From Membranipora membranacea (lineage: Eukaryota; Bryozoa; Gymnolaemata; Cheilostomatida; Membraniporidae), in the NCBI GenBank assembly GCA_914767715.1, contig OU612074.1, forward strand, positions 9,768,062 to 9,830,061: a DNA stretch of 62,000 nt, in the 5' to 3' direction. The notes under the pieces are model-generated. The model worked only from the letters and a program-made list of their open reading frames with translations, had not been told where the DNA came from and made no database searches. Every line of letters begins with the position of its first letter. The stretch's first letter is position 1. A program made the position numbers and the translations under genes. Positions 35,524-46,517 of the stretch are shown here, one piece after another.

Positions 35524-35920
35524 GCTGACTACAATTTTCCAATTTTGCTAACTTTCATACTGGTTGTTTCTTCTAGGTTTTGTCACAAAACCTATGCAAA
35601 TACAGTGCCAATTTATCACCGTTTCCAGCATTCTCTTCTTGGCTTGAAGTGGGGGGGAACCTCTGTTTGTACCGGCAATCCCCTGTGCCAATCTTCTGAA
35701 TAATCGTCGCTGCTCAATTCAAATATGGATTGACACAGAACGCAGTATTTGCACGGATTTGTCAGCTCCAAAAATACCATTTTATTGTGAGAAACATGTC
35801 TGTATTCAAGTGTATAATTGCGTGGGCATTGAGGGTTAGGGGGGGGGGAATAACTCATGTTGGTGGTAGAGCGGAGAATTTAATATTGATTTTAGGAAGA
35901 AAATACGGATATTCATCAAA

Positions 35921-36039
35921 AGTGTACAGCACCAAGTATTCCCTGGCAGTCACCCATCCAAGCTCTTACTGGGCTTGATGTTGCTTAGTTTTTGTGATCG
36001 GATGAGAACTGGCGTTTTCAACGTGATATGTGGGTAGAC
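35921..36039 (-). rRNA. 5S rRNA-like copy (diverged gene, pseudogene or 5S-derived SINE head)
   Basis: The minus strand reads as a full-length 119-nt 5S rRNA: start GTCTAC, then CACGTTGAAAACGCC, TTCTCATCCGATCAC, CTAAGCAAC, GCTTGGATGGGTGACTGCC, GGGAATACTTGGTGCTGTAC. It is directly followed by TTTT, a pol III terminator. Compared with the animal 5S consensus as I remember it, many changes are C-to-T or G-to-A at former CpG sites. This suggests a decaying copy, although the internal promoter blocks are largely recognisable. Confidence 0.8.
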
Positions 36040-36244
36040 AATTACGGTGATTAATTTTAGCAGTTTTATGCTTGGATGCAGAAATAACAAAACAAGGACA
36101 TGCAATCACTGATTCATATCAATGCATGCAACTCTTATTTCCAAGTCGCAAACTCCCTGGTTTGATGGCTCATCTAAACATTTTCATCTTTTTGCTAATG
36201 ATTTTGGGCTCAATATCTGTAGCATGCTATTAGCAATATGGTAA

Positions 36245-36390
36245 CAATCATTTTGACGCAGGCATCATCAGCTTCATTGTCTAGCACTCTGGCGGACTAA
36301 AAGCTGCAATCAAAGCTCCAGACCCAACATGCCAAGTAACAGGCAGGAAGTAACGGGCTCCGGTAAGTTACTCTTTTGTTTGATTAAGTA
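36245..36390 (+). repeat. Diverged direct repeat, right copy
   Basis: Counterpart of 27856-28005, with conserved start CAATCATTTTGAC and conserved end GGTAAGTTACTCTTTTGTTT. The two copies now flank the retrotransposon but lie outside its target duplication. Confidence 0.6.
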
Positions 36391-37524
36391 TATCAAGTAT
36401 ATAAAATATAACACAGATCTTTGACGTTTGTTTATGCAGATAAGTAGGAACAGTCAGGACTCCATGATTTGGTTGTGAATGAGATCAAATACCAAACCAG
36501 ATGATGTAAATAACAGCGAAAGATTTGCATCATATGTCCTGGTTTTAGGCTGGACTCTTACCATGTGTTCAACAAAATGCCACAACAAAACATGACCATC
36601 ATCATGAAGGGTACAAACTCACTTACAAGCTAAGGAAAGTACAGAAATACCCCGTGATTAAAACAATTTTTGGTTATTTTCGGAAGGCAATTTTTACTTG
36701 TGATAATTTCCTTCATCTCAAATGTCTCATTTGCACCTCTAAACATATTCCATTGCATTCATCAGCCTTGTTTTTTTAGAAGTTAGAAATTCGAAGCACT
36801 TTACAAGGTTCACATAATACTCTTGACCAAAATCACCATACAAAAGGATCAACACTAGATCAGCAATGGTCAACTTGGTTGTGTTCCCCTCTCAGTTCAT
36901 TCACCAGACAATGTAGTGCACGATTTGATGATATGAAGGGCTGTCAATTGGCCCTGCCGCCTTCCGCTAATTTCAACCGTCTGTCGCTACGTCATTCCTA
37001 AATTGAAGTGAAGGGATATTGAAAGTCAAAACTAAGATACCTGTATGAGAAGCTTAACATCAGGTGGTGCCAAAAGTCACACTAGGCTCCAACCATATTG
37101 AATGATATTGAGCACTGTGACTGTGGCTGTACTCATCAATTGACGCATCTATTCTAGAGTCCAAATATCTGCTATTCATCTATCTAACTCTTGGTCACAG
37201 ACACACTAATGAATGTAAGTACTGTTTCTACAAAGTTTGTTTCTATTTAGTCTTCTTGAGATACTTGTTACAATAGTTATCCCTAATCTACCAGAATTCT
37301 CAACAACGTCACCTAGTTTTCACCAACATAATTTATTTTTCACAATAATATTCACCAGAATTTTCATAAGTACTAGTAGCGATCCAACATGCAGCCACCA
37401 AAATTCAAAAGGTAATGCAGTAGAATGCCTACTTGTTTCATCGCTGATTTCTAAGGTCCTACAATAATTATGATTTGTCTTGGTTGTAGTGTTCGCTTAT
37501 TTTCTTCAATTTTTCTTTTCACAG

Positions 37525-39305
37525 ATGCTTGTTGTGTTATTTATACACCTGACTCTGTTACTGAGTATTGCTCAGGGTGACTGTGAGGGTGACAATCTTC
37601 CTACAGCTGAGAGGGCAGAGCTCCTCAAAGTAAGAGATGATGTAAGTCAAATAATATGATCATATTATGATCCCTTCAAGTATGTAAGTCTGTAATGATC
37701 CAGTGAGAACTTTTATAAACATATGATTTGAAAAGTTGTTTAGCCTAAGCTGAGGTTAAACATCATACATACGTTTTCTTTCATATGTGGCTGTTAACTA
37801 ATTGGTGAATCTGGAATCTGATACCTAGAGCTTTGCGGATGTTATTGTGATCCGCAACTGCAGAAATACTAAACCTGGCATTTATGGACATGGCTTTCCA
37901 TAAAACAGTCACTTGATCAATAAAGTTAACGGTGTAGGGTTAAGGTGCTCCAAACGTCTTTTGGTATGAAGGTCCACACATATCATTCTACTGCCGTTGA
38001 CTGAACATTGGCTATCTAAGACTGCTGTGACCCGCTTGAAAGTTGCTGTTGCTGACTGGAACTGTTTTTTTCTTTACTCAGAACAGTTATAAAACTCTGT
38101 GTTTTTATTTTAACACAGATATGTGAGGCCTATAATCATGATATTATTTGTTGATAGGGTTCTGTCTGCCCTCAAACCACACTGTTCTTCTGCCCGGACT
38201 TTGAGTGTTCTGTCAAACTCTGCACGAAGGATTCAGAGTGTGAGAAGGGAGATCTCTGCTGTGTCAATAACTGTCACAGGCATACCTGTACTAAGGCGTT
38301 GACAACACAACCTAGGCCAGGTAACTGATGATAAACTTATCTAAATGCTCAGACTCAAAGCCCTGTTTATGCCAAAACAGAGGGTGGGCTGCCCCTAAAG
38401 AGGGACGCAAGTTGCGCTACTCAGCCATTGGCCAGGACACTTTGACAAATTGAGCCTCCTTGCATGGGGGGCATGAATAATTCACTCAAACTGAATCATG
38501 GGAAACTTGCAGCATGAACGATGTGGGAATTGATACTTCTTGTATTCCAAATTTTAATTATTAGCCTGGACGAGTTTTTTGCGAACATGGGTAGGGTATA
38601 AGAGGTTTTTCCCGGCTATGACAGTATAGGCATCAAGCAACCAGATATTGTCTTGATAGATAACAAACAAATATGACTTTTGACCTATAATGAAACCGAT
38701 GATTTTGAGCAAGCTTTTAAAATGATGATTCTCTACGGTACATCCTACATTGGATTGAGTATACTCTGGCTGTTCTCCAAATATCTCACCTCGCTTCCTG
38801 TTACTGAAACTAACCTGGCTAGCTTTCTGTTCTAGGACAATGCCCAAAAGAATTCTCATGTGATCTAATGAGCGATACCGCAATATGCCGTTATGATGAA
38901 GACTGCTTTGGGAAGACTCAGAAATGTTGCCAAGATGACAATCTATGTGATGGAGCTATCCGATGTGTTGAACCAGGTAATCCAGAAGTGGAGAGGGCGA
39001 ATGATGTTGTAGAAGAAGCACCAGTGGTTGTTGAAGAGGAACCAAAAGTTGTCCTGGAGCAATCAGATCTCCCTGACGGTGGACCATCAGAGGGTGAAGA
39101 AGAACCAGTGAAAGCGGACGCTCCTAGAGTGCTGACTGAACAGCCAGCCATTGCCGATGACACACCTGAGCTTACTGAAGACCAGCCTGTAGTTATCCCG
39201 GAGCAGATAGTTCTTCCTCTTGCAATATTGCCCGTGGCCGTGGTCCAACCATGGATTATCAGCGATCCAAAGGTGGCTGGCGAAGAAAAACTAGGTGTTG
39301 CTTAA
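37525..39305 (+). CDS. WAP gene A: secreted double-WAP protein with acidic tail
   Basis: Predicted 249-aa secreted protein. Coding exons: 37525-37641, 38158-38320, 38836-39305. The ATG follows a splice acceptor immediately, so there is a 5' UTR intron. Signal peptide aa 1-18 (MLVVLFIHLTLLLSIAQG). WAP-like domain 1 in exon 2 (FFCPDFEC, LCTKDSEC, LCCVNNC, HTC: eight cysteines in four-disulfide-core order). WAP-like domain 2 in exon 3 (GQCPKEFSC, CRYDEDC, KCCQDDNLC, RCVEP). The remaining 100 residues are Glu/Pro/Val-rich. WAP proteins are commonly protease inhibitors or antimicrobial; which applies here is not shown. An inverted duplicate lies at 42018-44688. A candidate AATAAA is at 39726-39731. 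Confidence 0.85.
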
Positions 39306-42017
39306 AAGCTATTGAGATTAAAACAACTCGCTTCCCTGTCTTCAGTACCTTTGCTACTGTAACTGATCCACTTATTTCAGAACTGGTAATGTAGCCATCG
39401 TAGATAAGCGAAAAAAAAGAAAATTATCATGAATAACAAAACAGGTGAATTGCTATATTCCAGCCCTCACGCTCACCATGGGAGGCATTTCTGTGTGTCT
39501 GTCTGTTAGTGTGTACAATAGTTTCAGGCACAGGAGTGATGGTCTAATCTAAATTTAGAAGTTATCAAGAATTCATTGTAGCTGAGTTGGATCCGAACTG
39601 TTTGAAAATCACACGTAATAATACTTTTCAGCCACCTAGATCAATACCAGTCTCGTTTTATATGAGGTCTATTAAACTGATACCATTATGGTTTTCATTT
39701 ATTTTCATAATATGAATGTTAAGTCAATAAAATACCTGATTCAACAATCATCACACACTGTCATGTGCCTGACGTTCGTATCCGCACTGTTGGTTGAAAA
39801 TCACAAGGTTCAGTCACTTGCCACATTCCAAAGATTGGGCGGCGATATAGTTGACACATTATCTGCGCCAACTTTACTGTTAGTGTGTTGGCAGGATATT
39901 TACAGATTGAATTTATTATTTTATTTATTTGATTGCCTATGTGGTCTTATCATCTTATATTGGTGATGATATGAAAAGTATTCGATTATGCAGTAGGAGC
40001 AGTGCCATCAGATAACTTTGCGATATGTATACTAGCTATACTATACTATACCTTTACTAGCCTCGATCCACCAATCGAGCTAGTGAGACTGCACTCTGGT
40101 AGATTCTGTATTCCCAAGCAGCGAGTAAACATTCGTAAAAACTGTTTCCGAACAGAGTATGCTCGGCTGCTTAATTCCATCTTATAAGTTAGACGTTTTA
40201 TAGATACTTTTTATTTTTTTTATTTATAATTTATTTTTTATTTTTTTGGCATCACAGAGCAAAACAACAACGAATTTTATCAAGTATTTATTACAATACA
40301 ATATACATACATACACACATACATACATGTAAGTTGAGCACAGAGATGTGCTTTTCTACCAAAGAAGCAGCTATTTTTTGTAGTTAATTTTCTCAGAACT
40401 CCCTTTTTCAATCTGCCTGTGTGAAAAAATGAAGAGCTAGGCTGAGGTTAATATCGGGAATAATACTATAAAATATAGGCAGCGCTCACTTTCGTCCGAT
40501 TTTTTAAACATCATAACATCTTGTTGACTATTACATTAACTATCCTAAAATGCTAATGTGTTATGATGAGGCTACCTCAATATCATCATTAGTAAGCTGC
40601 AGTTTCGAAAACATTTATGTCTGCTTAAGAAATGCAAACCTAAAAGTCATCAGGCAAGGTAAAGGAAGATAGTTTTTGAGTTATCCTCCCTCTGTCATAA
40701 AGAAGACAACTAAAAGTCATTCATATTTCAATATTGTTGGATAATTTGTTTTTGGAAAATCCACACTGTTAACTTTTTCACAGGTTTTCATGTGCTGCTG
40801 ACTTTAAGAGCTCTTCTAATCATCTAAGAATTTAGTGTAGACTGCCTTGAATATGTTGCTATTCTCTTGGTTGGTTATTATCAACTCGCTGCAACAGTAT
40901 TCAATCATTGCAAGAATTGACATGATACTAAGGCATAACAAGAAAACGGTATTTGGTTTATATAACCCAAATTTTCGTTTCGTCTGTTGATTTGTTGGTT
41001 AGACAAATTCTTAAGAATCCGTCTGCTGTAACATTTTGGCTTGATATTTAACTTTAGTTTATTGCCACTTGATTCAGTCATCTGACATCATCAGCCCCTT
41101 TCTTATGAAACTATTTGATAGTTCTGAGGCTATAGTGCTCAAACACTCAGGTAAATGGTAATGAAATTCCGTCGCTGTTAACATCATTTCTTTTTAAATA
41201 GGAAGCGATTACCAATCATGAGTTCAAAGTTTGATCATTAAAAGTATCCACGATAGTTTAGGCTGGCATTTTATTGACTTTGAACTTTAAACTAAGAAAA
41301 TAAAGATGGAATTCATAAAGAAATTAGTATATAAAATATTGACATTGCACTAAGTGACAGAACAGTATTATTATGTGTGCATTTCAAACAGTTCAGAACC
41401 AATACATACAGCCACATTATTTTATAAAAATCTCTAAATTCCAGTACTGAAATAGACCAATGGTCCTGTGCCCTGTACCGGTGTGAAATCTGGCTGTGAG
41501 AAGTGTCCGGCACAAATATACACTAGTTTCAGATAGACCAAGTTTGATCCAGTTTGCTTGCATTTAGAATTGCCTCCCCCCCCCCCCCCGACAGATCAGT
41601 CGCAGGCAGATAGATTTTGGAAGCAGCTCCCATGTGTAGGTAATTGTTGCCAGTAATCATACATTTCACAAATTGCCTCCCTTAAGACTACTGTGTTTAT
41701 GAATTGAAAGATTTTGCAAATTGGGCATTTATTCTTGATCTGTTTTTGTCCGCCAGGTTACCAGTGGAGGGAAACAAACCCTAAGGCAGGCGCTGGATCA
41801 AACTTGAACGAGGGGTCGGACAGGTATCCCATGATCTATTGGAGGGTTAGGATTTAGCAATTTACCTGATTTCAATTCAATGATAAGGGTTATTTAGTTG
41901 CATCCTTTAACACAAATATAAGATGGTTTTATTGACAATTCTGATAAAAGGGTGATCAGTTGATGTATCAACAATTCTGATGTCATTGAAGCCGTAATGG
42001 TTGGTTCTCAATGACTT
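39306..42017. other. Spacer between the convergent WAP genes
   Basis: This is the shared 3' side of the two WAP genes. It contains T-rich and AT-rich stretches (40200-40320) and one foldback MITE copy (41534-41815). The open frames at 39688-39966 and 40002-40187 have no recognisable domain and no splice partners. No RNA gene is seen. Confidence 0.5.
41534..41815. repeat. Foldback MITE copy with long interior
   Basis: Left end TAGACCAAGTTTGATCCAG, then TTGCTTGCATTTAGAATTGCC and a C run. Right end GGCGCTGGATCAAACTTGA reads back as the same terminal repeat. It is the same family as 43115-43236 but with about 160 bp of non-palindromic interior, so it may be a longer family member or a copy with an insertion. 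Confidence 0.6.
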
Positions 42018-42775
42018 CTAAATAACACCTGGTTGTTCTTTGGTAACCACATTTTGATCGTCAATAACAACTGGTAGGACCTTGTCATCAGGTCCCCCAT
42101 CAGGCGGTCCCCTATTTGGCGGTCCGGGCGGTCCCCCATTTGACGATCCCGCATTTGGTGGTCCCCCATCAGGCGGTCCCCCATCGGGCGGTCCCCCATT
42201 TGGCGGTCCCTCATTAGGCAGAACAGGTTGCTCTCGGATAACTTCTGGTTGCTCTTCAGAAAGTCCGGGTGAATCATCAACAATGCCTGGTTGTTCTTCA
42301 ACAACCACCCTTGGGTCATCAATAACTACTGGTATTTGCTCACCGGCTGGCAATATTCTACCTGGGAGAACTAACGGCCCCTGGAAAACTTCTGGTTCTT
42401 CTTCAGGAAGTCCTGGTGATTGATCAGATATGACTGGTTGCTCTTCAGAAAGCACTTTCAGATCGTCAATTATCACTGGGTTGTTCTCACGTTCTGACCC
42501 GCCCCCTTCAAGGATAAGGAATGGCTTTTGGATAAGTTCAGGTTCTTCTTCAGAAATTCCTGGTGATTGATCAGATTTGACTGATTGCTCTTCAGAAAGC
42601 ACTTTCAGATCATCAATTATCACTGGGTTGTTCTCACCTTCTGAGCCGCCCCCTTCAATGATAAGGAATGGCTCTTGGAAACGTTCAGGTTGCTCTTCAG
42701 CTAGTCCTGGTGAATTATCAGCGACGCCTGGTTGTTCTTCAGAAAGGACTATCGGATTGTCAATTATCACTGGTT
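42018..42775 (-). repeat. 147-bp coding repeats plus Gly-Pro repeats in WAP gene B
   Basis: About four in-frame units of 49 codons, each starting near PVIIDD or PVVIDD and containing LSEEQ and a SPG(L/I) motif. They are followed by short Pro-Pro-x-Gly-Gly repeats (about 42080-42220) and a truncated last unit. WAP gene A has only one to two recognisable units. Confidence 0.85.
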
Positions 42776-44688
42776 GGTCTTCACCATCTGCTAGTCCACC
42801 TTCAGAGAGTTCTGATTGCTCCAGAATAACCACTGGCTCCTCCTCAATGACCAGTGGTGGTACCTCTATAATGCCAGTAGCTTCTACCACTGCTGGTTCA
42901 ACACACCATTTAGCGCCGCCACATAGATTGTTATCATGGCAACATTTCTGTGCCTCACCAAAGCAGTCTTCATCATAGCGGCATACTATGATATCAACTA
43001 TCAAGTCACATGGGTAGTCCTCTGGACATTGTCCTAGAATAGAGAACAATGCATGTAAGTTTCAGTAACAAGAAGCATATTATTGAGATATTTGGAATTC
43101 AATAAGATTTTACCTAGATCTAGTTTGATCCATTTGCCTGCGTTTGGAGTTCCCCCCCTCTACTGGCCACGCCGCAGCGGTGTGACTAGTAGAGGGGGAA
43201 ACTCTAAACGCAGGCAAATAAATAAAACTTGATCTAGATTATACCCTACTAACCGTATGATAAAATATAGCAAATATCTATTCTAAAGACTGGCTCAAAT
43301 TCAATTCATCGGGATAATCTCAAATGACACAGGTTTTCCATCGGCAAGATGGCAACAGACACCTGGATGTTTAACAGCCTAGGTATGCTGATTTTTAAAA
43401 TGGGTGCAAAGCTTCTGCATCAGACCAAGGAGTCTCTAACTCCTTGATCAAACCCTACTCTGTCTGGGCTAGTAAAGAATTGAAATGTACAAAATTTCTC
43501 ATTGCGCAATGTATATGCTCCAAGTTTGACAAAACATAGTTTGCCTATGGACTGCAGATGATCCATCAGACAGAATCTATTCTGTGGACTGATGTTTTGC
43601 TTTCAATAACCCGACTCGTTTTTGATGCTGAGCACTACATTTTCTTCACTTACCTGGCTTAGGTTGGGCGTTCAATGCCTTAGTACAGGTATGCCTGTGA
43701 CAGTTGTTGACACAGCAGATATCTCCCTTCTCACACTCAGAATCCTTTGTGCAGAGTTTGACAGAACACTCAAAGTCCGGGCAGAAGAACAGTGTGGTTG
43801 GAGGGCAAACTGAACCCTATCAACATATAATGTCATGATCTTAACACGCTTGTTTGCAAATAAAAAATATTATAGAATAGAGAAAAAGGAACCAACAAAT
43901 TTTGTAATTTTCAGGCAGGTTACAGTAAGGTCCGACTGGAGCAATGAGCCAGTCAAAAGACCACTTTCTGAGCTTGAACTTAAGCCTCAATTACGAGTTG
44001 TCCTATCCCCATATGGATACTCTTTAACCCACTCAACATGCTGCATGGGTTAAAGAGTACCCGTATGCGTATGGCAAGAGGACAGCTCCGAACAGAAGCT
44101 TAAATTCAACCCTCAGAAAACTGTCTATTGGTGTGAGAGGGCCATTAGTCATTCAACTGCAGTGAAATGTGAAATGGAGTGGGGACTGTCTCCACTTCCT
44201 AAATGTTGAAAGAAAAGCAGTGCAACTGTTGCCCTTGGAGGACATCCGACCTACACCTTTTATGTAATTGATCAAGCCGAATGTATTTCAGTGCAAAAGG
44301 GCTGTTCCATGGAAAGATACGTTCAAAAGTAGGTAGGATATATGCCAAGTTAGGAACTCATGTAGTTGCGGATAGCAATAAGAACCCTTAAAGTTTCAGT
44401 ATCTAAATTATTATCCGCCAATGATTCAACGATCACAAATGACAGAAAGCTTCTGATGTTTCATCTCAACTGACAGTTATGGCCAAAAAAAGCTTTTCAA
44501 AGCCATAGTTAAAAAATTCTAAATATTTACAGACTACGATGGGTAGACTTGTAGAATCATAATTGACTTACATCATCTCTTATTTTGAGGAGCTCTGCCC
44601 TCTCAGCTGTAGGTAGATTGTCACCCTCGCAATCACCCCGAGCATAACTCAGTAACAGAGTCAGGTGTATATATAAGAAAACAAACAT
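42018..44688 (-). CDS. WAP gene B: secreted double-WAP protein with expanded acidic/Pro repeats
   Basis: Predicted 431-aa secreted protein. Coding exons in transcription order: 44572-44688, 43654-43816, 43033-42018. Exon 1 (117 bp) and exon 2 (163 bp) match WAP gene A exactly in length and phase, including the acceptor directly before ATG. Signal peptide aa 1-18. WAP domain 1 (FFCPDFEC, LCTKDSEC, ICCVNNC) is almost identical to gene A; domain 2 (QCPEDYPC, CRYDEDC, KCCHDNNLC, WCVEP) is more diverged. The C-terminal half consists of 49-residue units (PVIIDD...LSEEQ...SDQSPG...EEEPE) repeated about four times, then PPNGGPPDGG-type repeats and a partial last unit. It is convergent with gene A and arose by inverted duplication. 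It is probably extracellular; the repeat region is expected to be disordered and highly acidic. Confidence 0.85.
43115..43236. mobile_element. Foldback MITE with 9-bp target duplication, WAP gene B intron 2
   Basis: Nearly the whole 122-bp element is an inverted repeat: TAGATCTAGTTTGATCC, ATTTGCCTGCGTTTGGAGTT and CCCCCTCTACT on the left, mirrored on the right up to AAACTTGATCTA. The loop contains CACGCCGCAGCG. It is flanked by GATTTTACC (43106-43114) and GATTATACC (43237-43245), a 9-bp direct repeat with one mismatch. It lies in the intron between the WAP B coding exons 2 and 3. Confidence 0.82.
43959..44130. repeat. Long inverted repeat (second foldback type), WAP gene B intron 1
   Basis: Two arms of about 80 bp: the left contains TTTCTGAGCTTGAACTTAAGC, GAGTTGTCC and TACTCTTTAACCCA. 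The right reads back as the same sequence with about 80-85% identity by eye around a loop near CTCAACATGCTG. It is unrelated to the TAGATCAAG family. I found no clear target duplication. Confidence 0.75.
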
Positions 44689-46517
44689 CTAAAAATGCAA
44701 AAAAAATTACAGAATACTATAACCATGCCATTTTAAAAAAAGCGATAAAAAAGAGGGCATTCTACCGCAATCCCCTATGAATCTATTAATGACGGTATTT
44801 TGGATCCCCACTAGATCTCAAAAAAGCAATGGTGGAAGTTACGTGACATTGATTAGGACTTCCGTAGATGAGCAAGAATCACAATTGTAATAATCATTTC
44901 AAGAAAATTAGGAATAATTCATATTTACCTTCACACTTGTAATTTCACTCCAGTGTACCACCCACAAATGGTTTTAGGAGGAAAAAATAATAAGGCTCAA
45001 CATCATTAACCACGACTGCGCATCAGATAAATGAAGATCAGATATCTTGGCTCAACATAATATAAAGCAATTGATGAGTTTTTTCAACTGTAACCATGCT
45101 CCATCTCAGTCTACAAGCTGCAGCCAAGTGTTGACTTTTGACACCATTTGATGTTATGGGTCTCACATAAGTATTTGTCTTGATTTTGACATTCAACCTC
45201 CTTACACATAGAGTGACCCAGTGACAGATGGATGAAATTATTAGAAGGCACCAGGACCAATTAACTGGCCCTTCGTATCATAACAAATCTTGCACTACCA
45301 GTCTGGTTAATGAACTGCAAGAGGCCAACAACATATTTAGCCAATTTAATTGGTCTGTCCCAAAGTCTGGAACAATGCCTAGATAAGCTGGGTTTGATTT
45401 TATGCAGCAAACTATCAACAATATATCTCAACAAATATGAAGAGGCCTATTCATTTAATTTAGTGCTCACTCGGAATTTATGGAATATTGAGTATGGTCC
45501 TGCATCTGTTAATGTTTGTGCTAGTGCTTGCGGATTGGTTCATCTCCTAAATAACGTACTCCTGCAAACACAGAGAGCAATAAAGAACATCAGCCAGATA
45601 ACAGAAGTCAAAATTTACCAGGTTTTCAAACAAATGAGCCCAAGAACAAAATTCCCACCACGCAATTTTAGCCTTGAGATCCAGAGACCAAAGATCAACA
45701 CCATAAATCCTAGGCTAAGCAATAGCATTGATATCATTATTTGCTTAGCCCCACAACACAGATAAGGGATTCATGAGTCTACTAAGATGGTGGGAATGGT
45801 ACTATGCCTCAGTGTGCCATATCATGGCATGCCAATTGTATTTTTCTTACAAAAAGCATAAAACCTTCATCAAAAAACCAAAACTCAAGGTCCTAAACCT
45901 GGACCTTAATGCTGTCTCGTTGGCTGGAACAACTGGAAGCTACCTATCCTACGGAAAGCTTAATGGAAGGATTACAAGAAAAAAAAACAGGAGGACAATA
46001 GAACACGTGGATGGACTTGAAAATTGCAAAAATTGCAAAAATGCAAAAAAAAGACAAATCAGGATCAAAATATCTTCTACAAATGGAATAATTTCATCAC
46101 AGTAACAATAGCAAATTTATAATATATAAATGATTGTAGCACAACGATATTCAGATATGTACACAAGTTAGCTCTACCGTAATATCAAGTTTGAGTCAAA
46201 CACCAATGATGATATTATTATCATCATTGGAAATAAACTGGCAAGGAATGTTAAGTGTGGCCCACAGCTCAAAACACAATCCACCGCACTTAGCATGCAT
46301 TTAGATTTAAAATAATAATAATATATTCGAGGTCTATTCTTCAGATTTTGAAAGGTGGGAATTCTGCTGTTTGTAGAATAAACAGAGTAGATGAGTAATA
46401 CATCCCATTCTTCCTATGGAATGCATAGTTACAGTAATGAGGTTTATATGTCTGATTGTCTGATTGTCGGAATGGTGTACCTGAGATCAAGAGTGCTAAT
46501 AGGATGTCAAACTAGGC
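44689..46517. other. Spacer between WAP gene B and the GAS2-like gene, with unassigned open frames
   Basis: The first 100 bases mirror the region upstream of WAP gene A (GTAGAATGCC and ATCGCT landmarks), so the inverted duplication extends upstream of the ATG. Two consecutive plus-strand open frames occur at 45310-45765 (151 codons) and 45773-46105 (110 codons). I recognise no domain in either, and the second is Lys/Arg-rich. They may be remnants of a decayed mobile element or chance. Confidence 0.45.

Larger units (their letters stand above)
28262..35527 (-). mobile_element. Complete Ty3/gypsy LTR retrotransposon
   Basis: Element of 7258 bp (28266-35523) on the minus strand with 476-bp LTRs that look identical base for base, which implies recent insertion. 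The ends are TG...CA and the target site duplication is GCTG (28262-28265 and 35524-35527). In transcription order: right LTR, tRNA-Leu-type primer site, leader with 73-bp repeats, gag (one frameshift), a -1 frameshift heptamer, pol, 3' untranslated part, purine-rich tract, left LTR. The domain order protease-RT-RNase H-integrase defines Ty3/gypsy rather than copia. No envelope-like ORF and no chromodomain are seen. It sits between the receptor array and the WAP genes and interrupts no gene I can recognise. Confidence 0.95.
35524..37524. other. Spacer between the LTR element and the first WAP gene
   Basis: It contains the 5S rRNA-like copy (35921-36039, -) and the right copy of the diverged direct repeat (36245-36390). 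Toward the right end is the 5' UTR region of the WAP gene, whose coding exon begins directly after a splice acceptor at 37523-37524. A noncoding first exon must therefore lie upstream; candidate donors are GGTAAGT at about 36363 and GTAAGT at 37216. No protein-coding gene is recognised. Confidence 0.55.
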
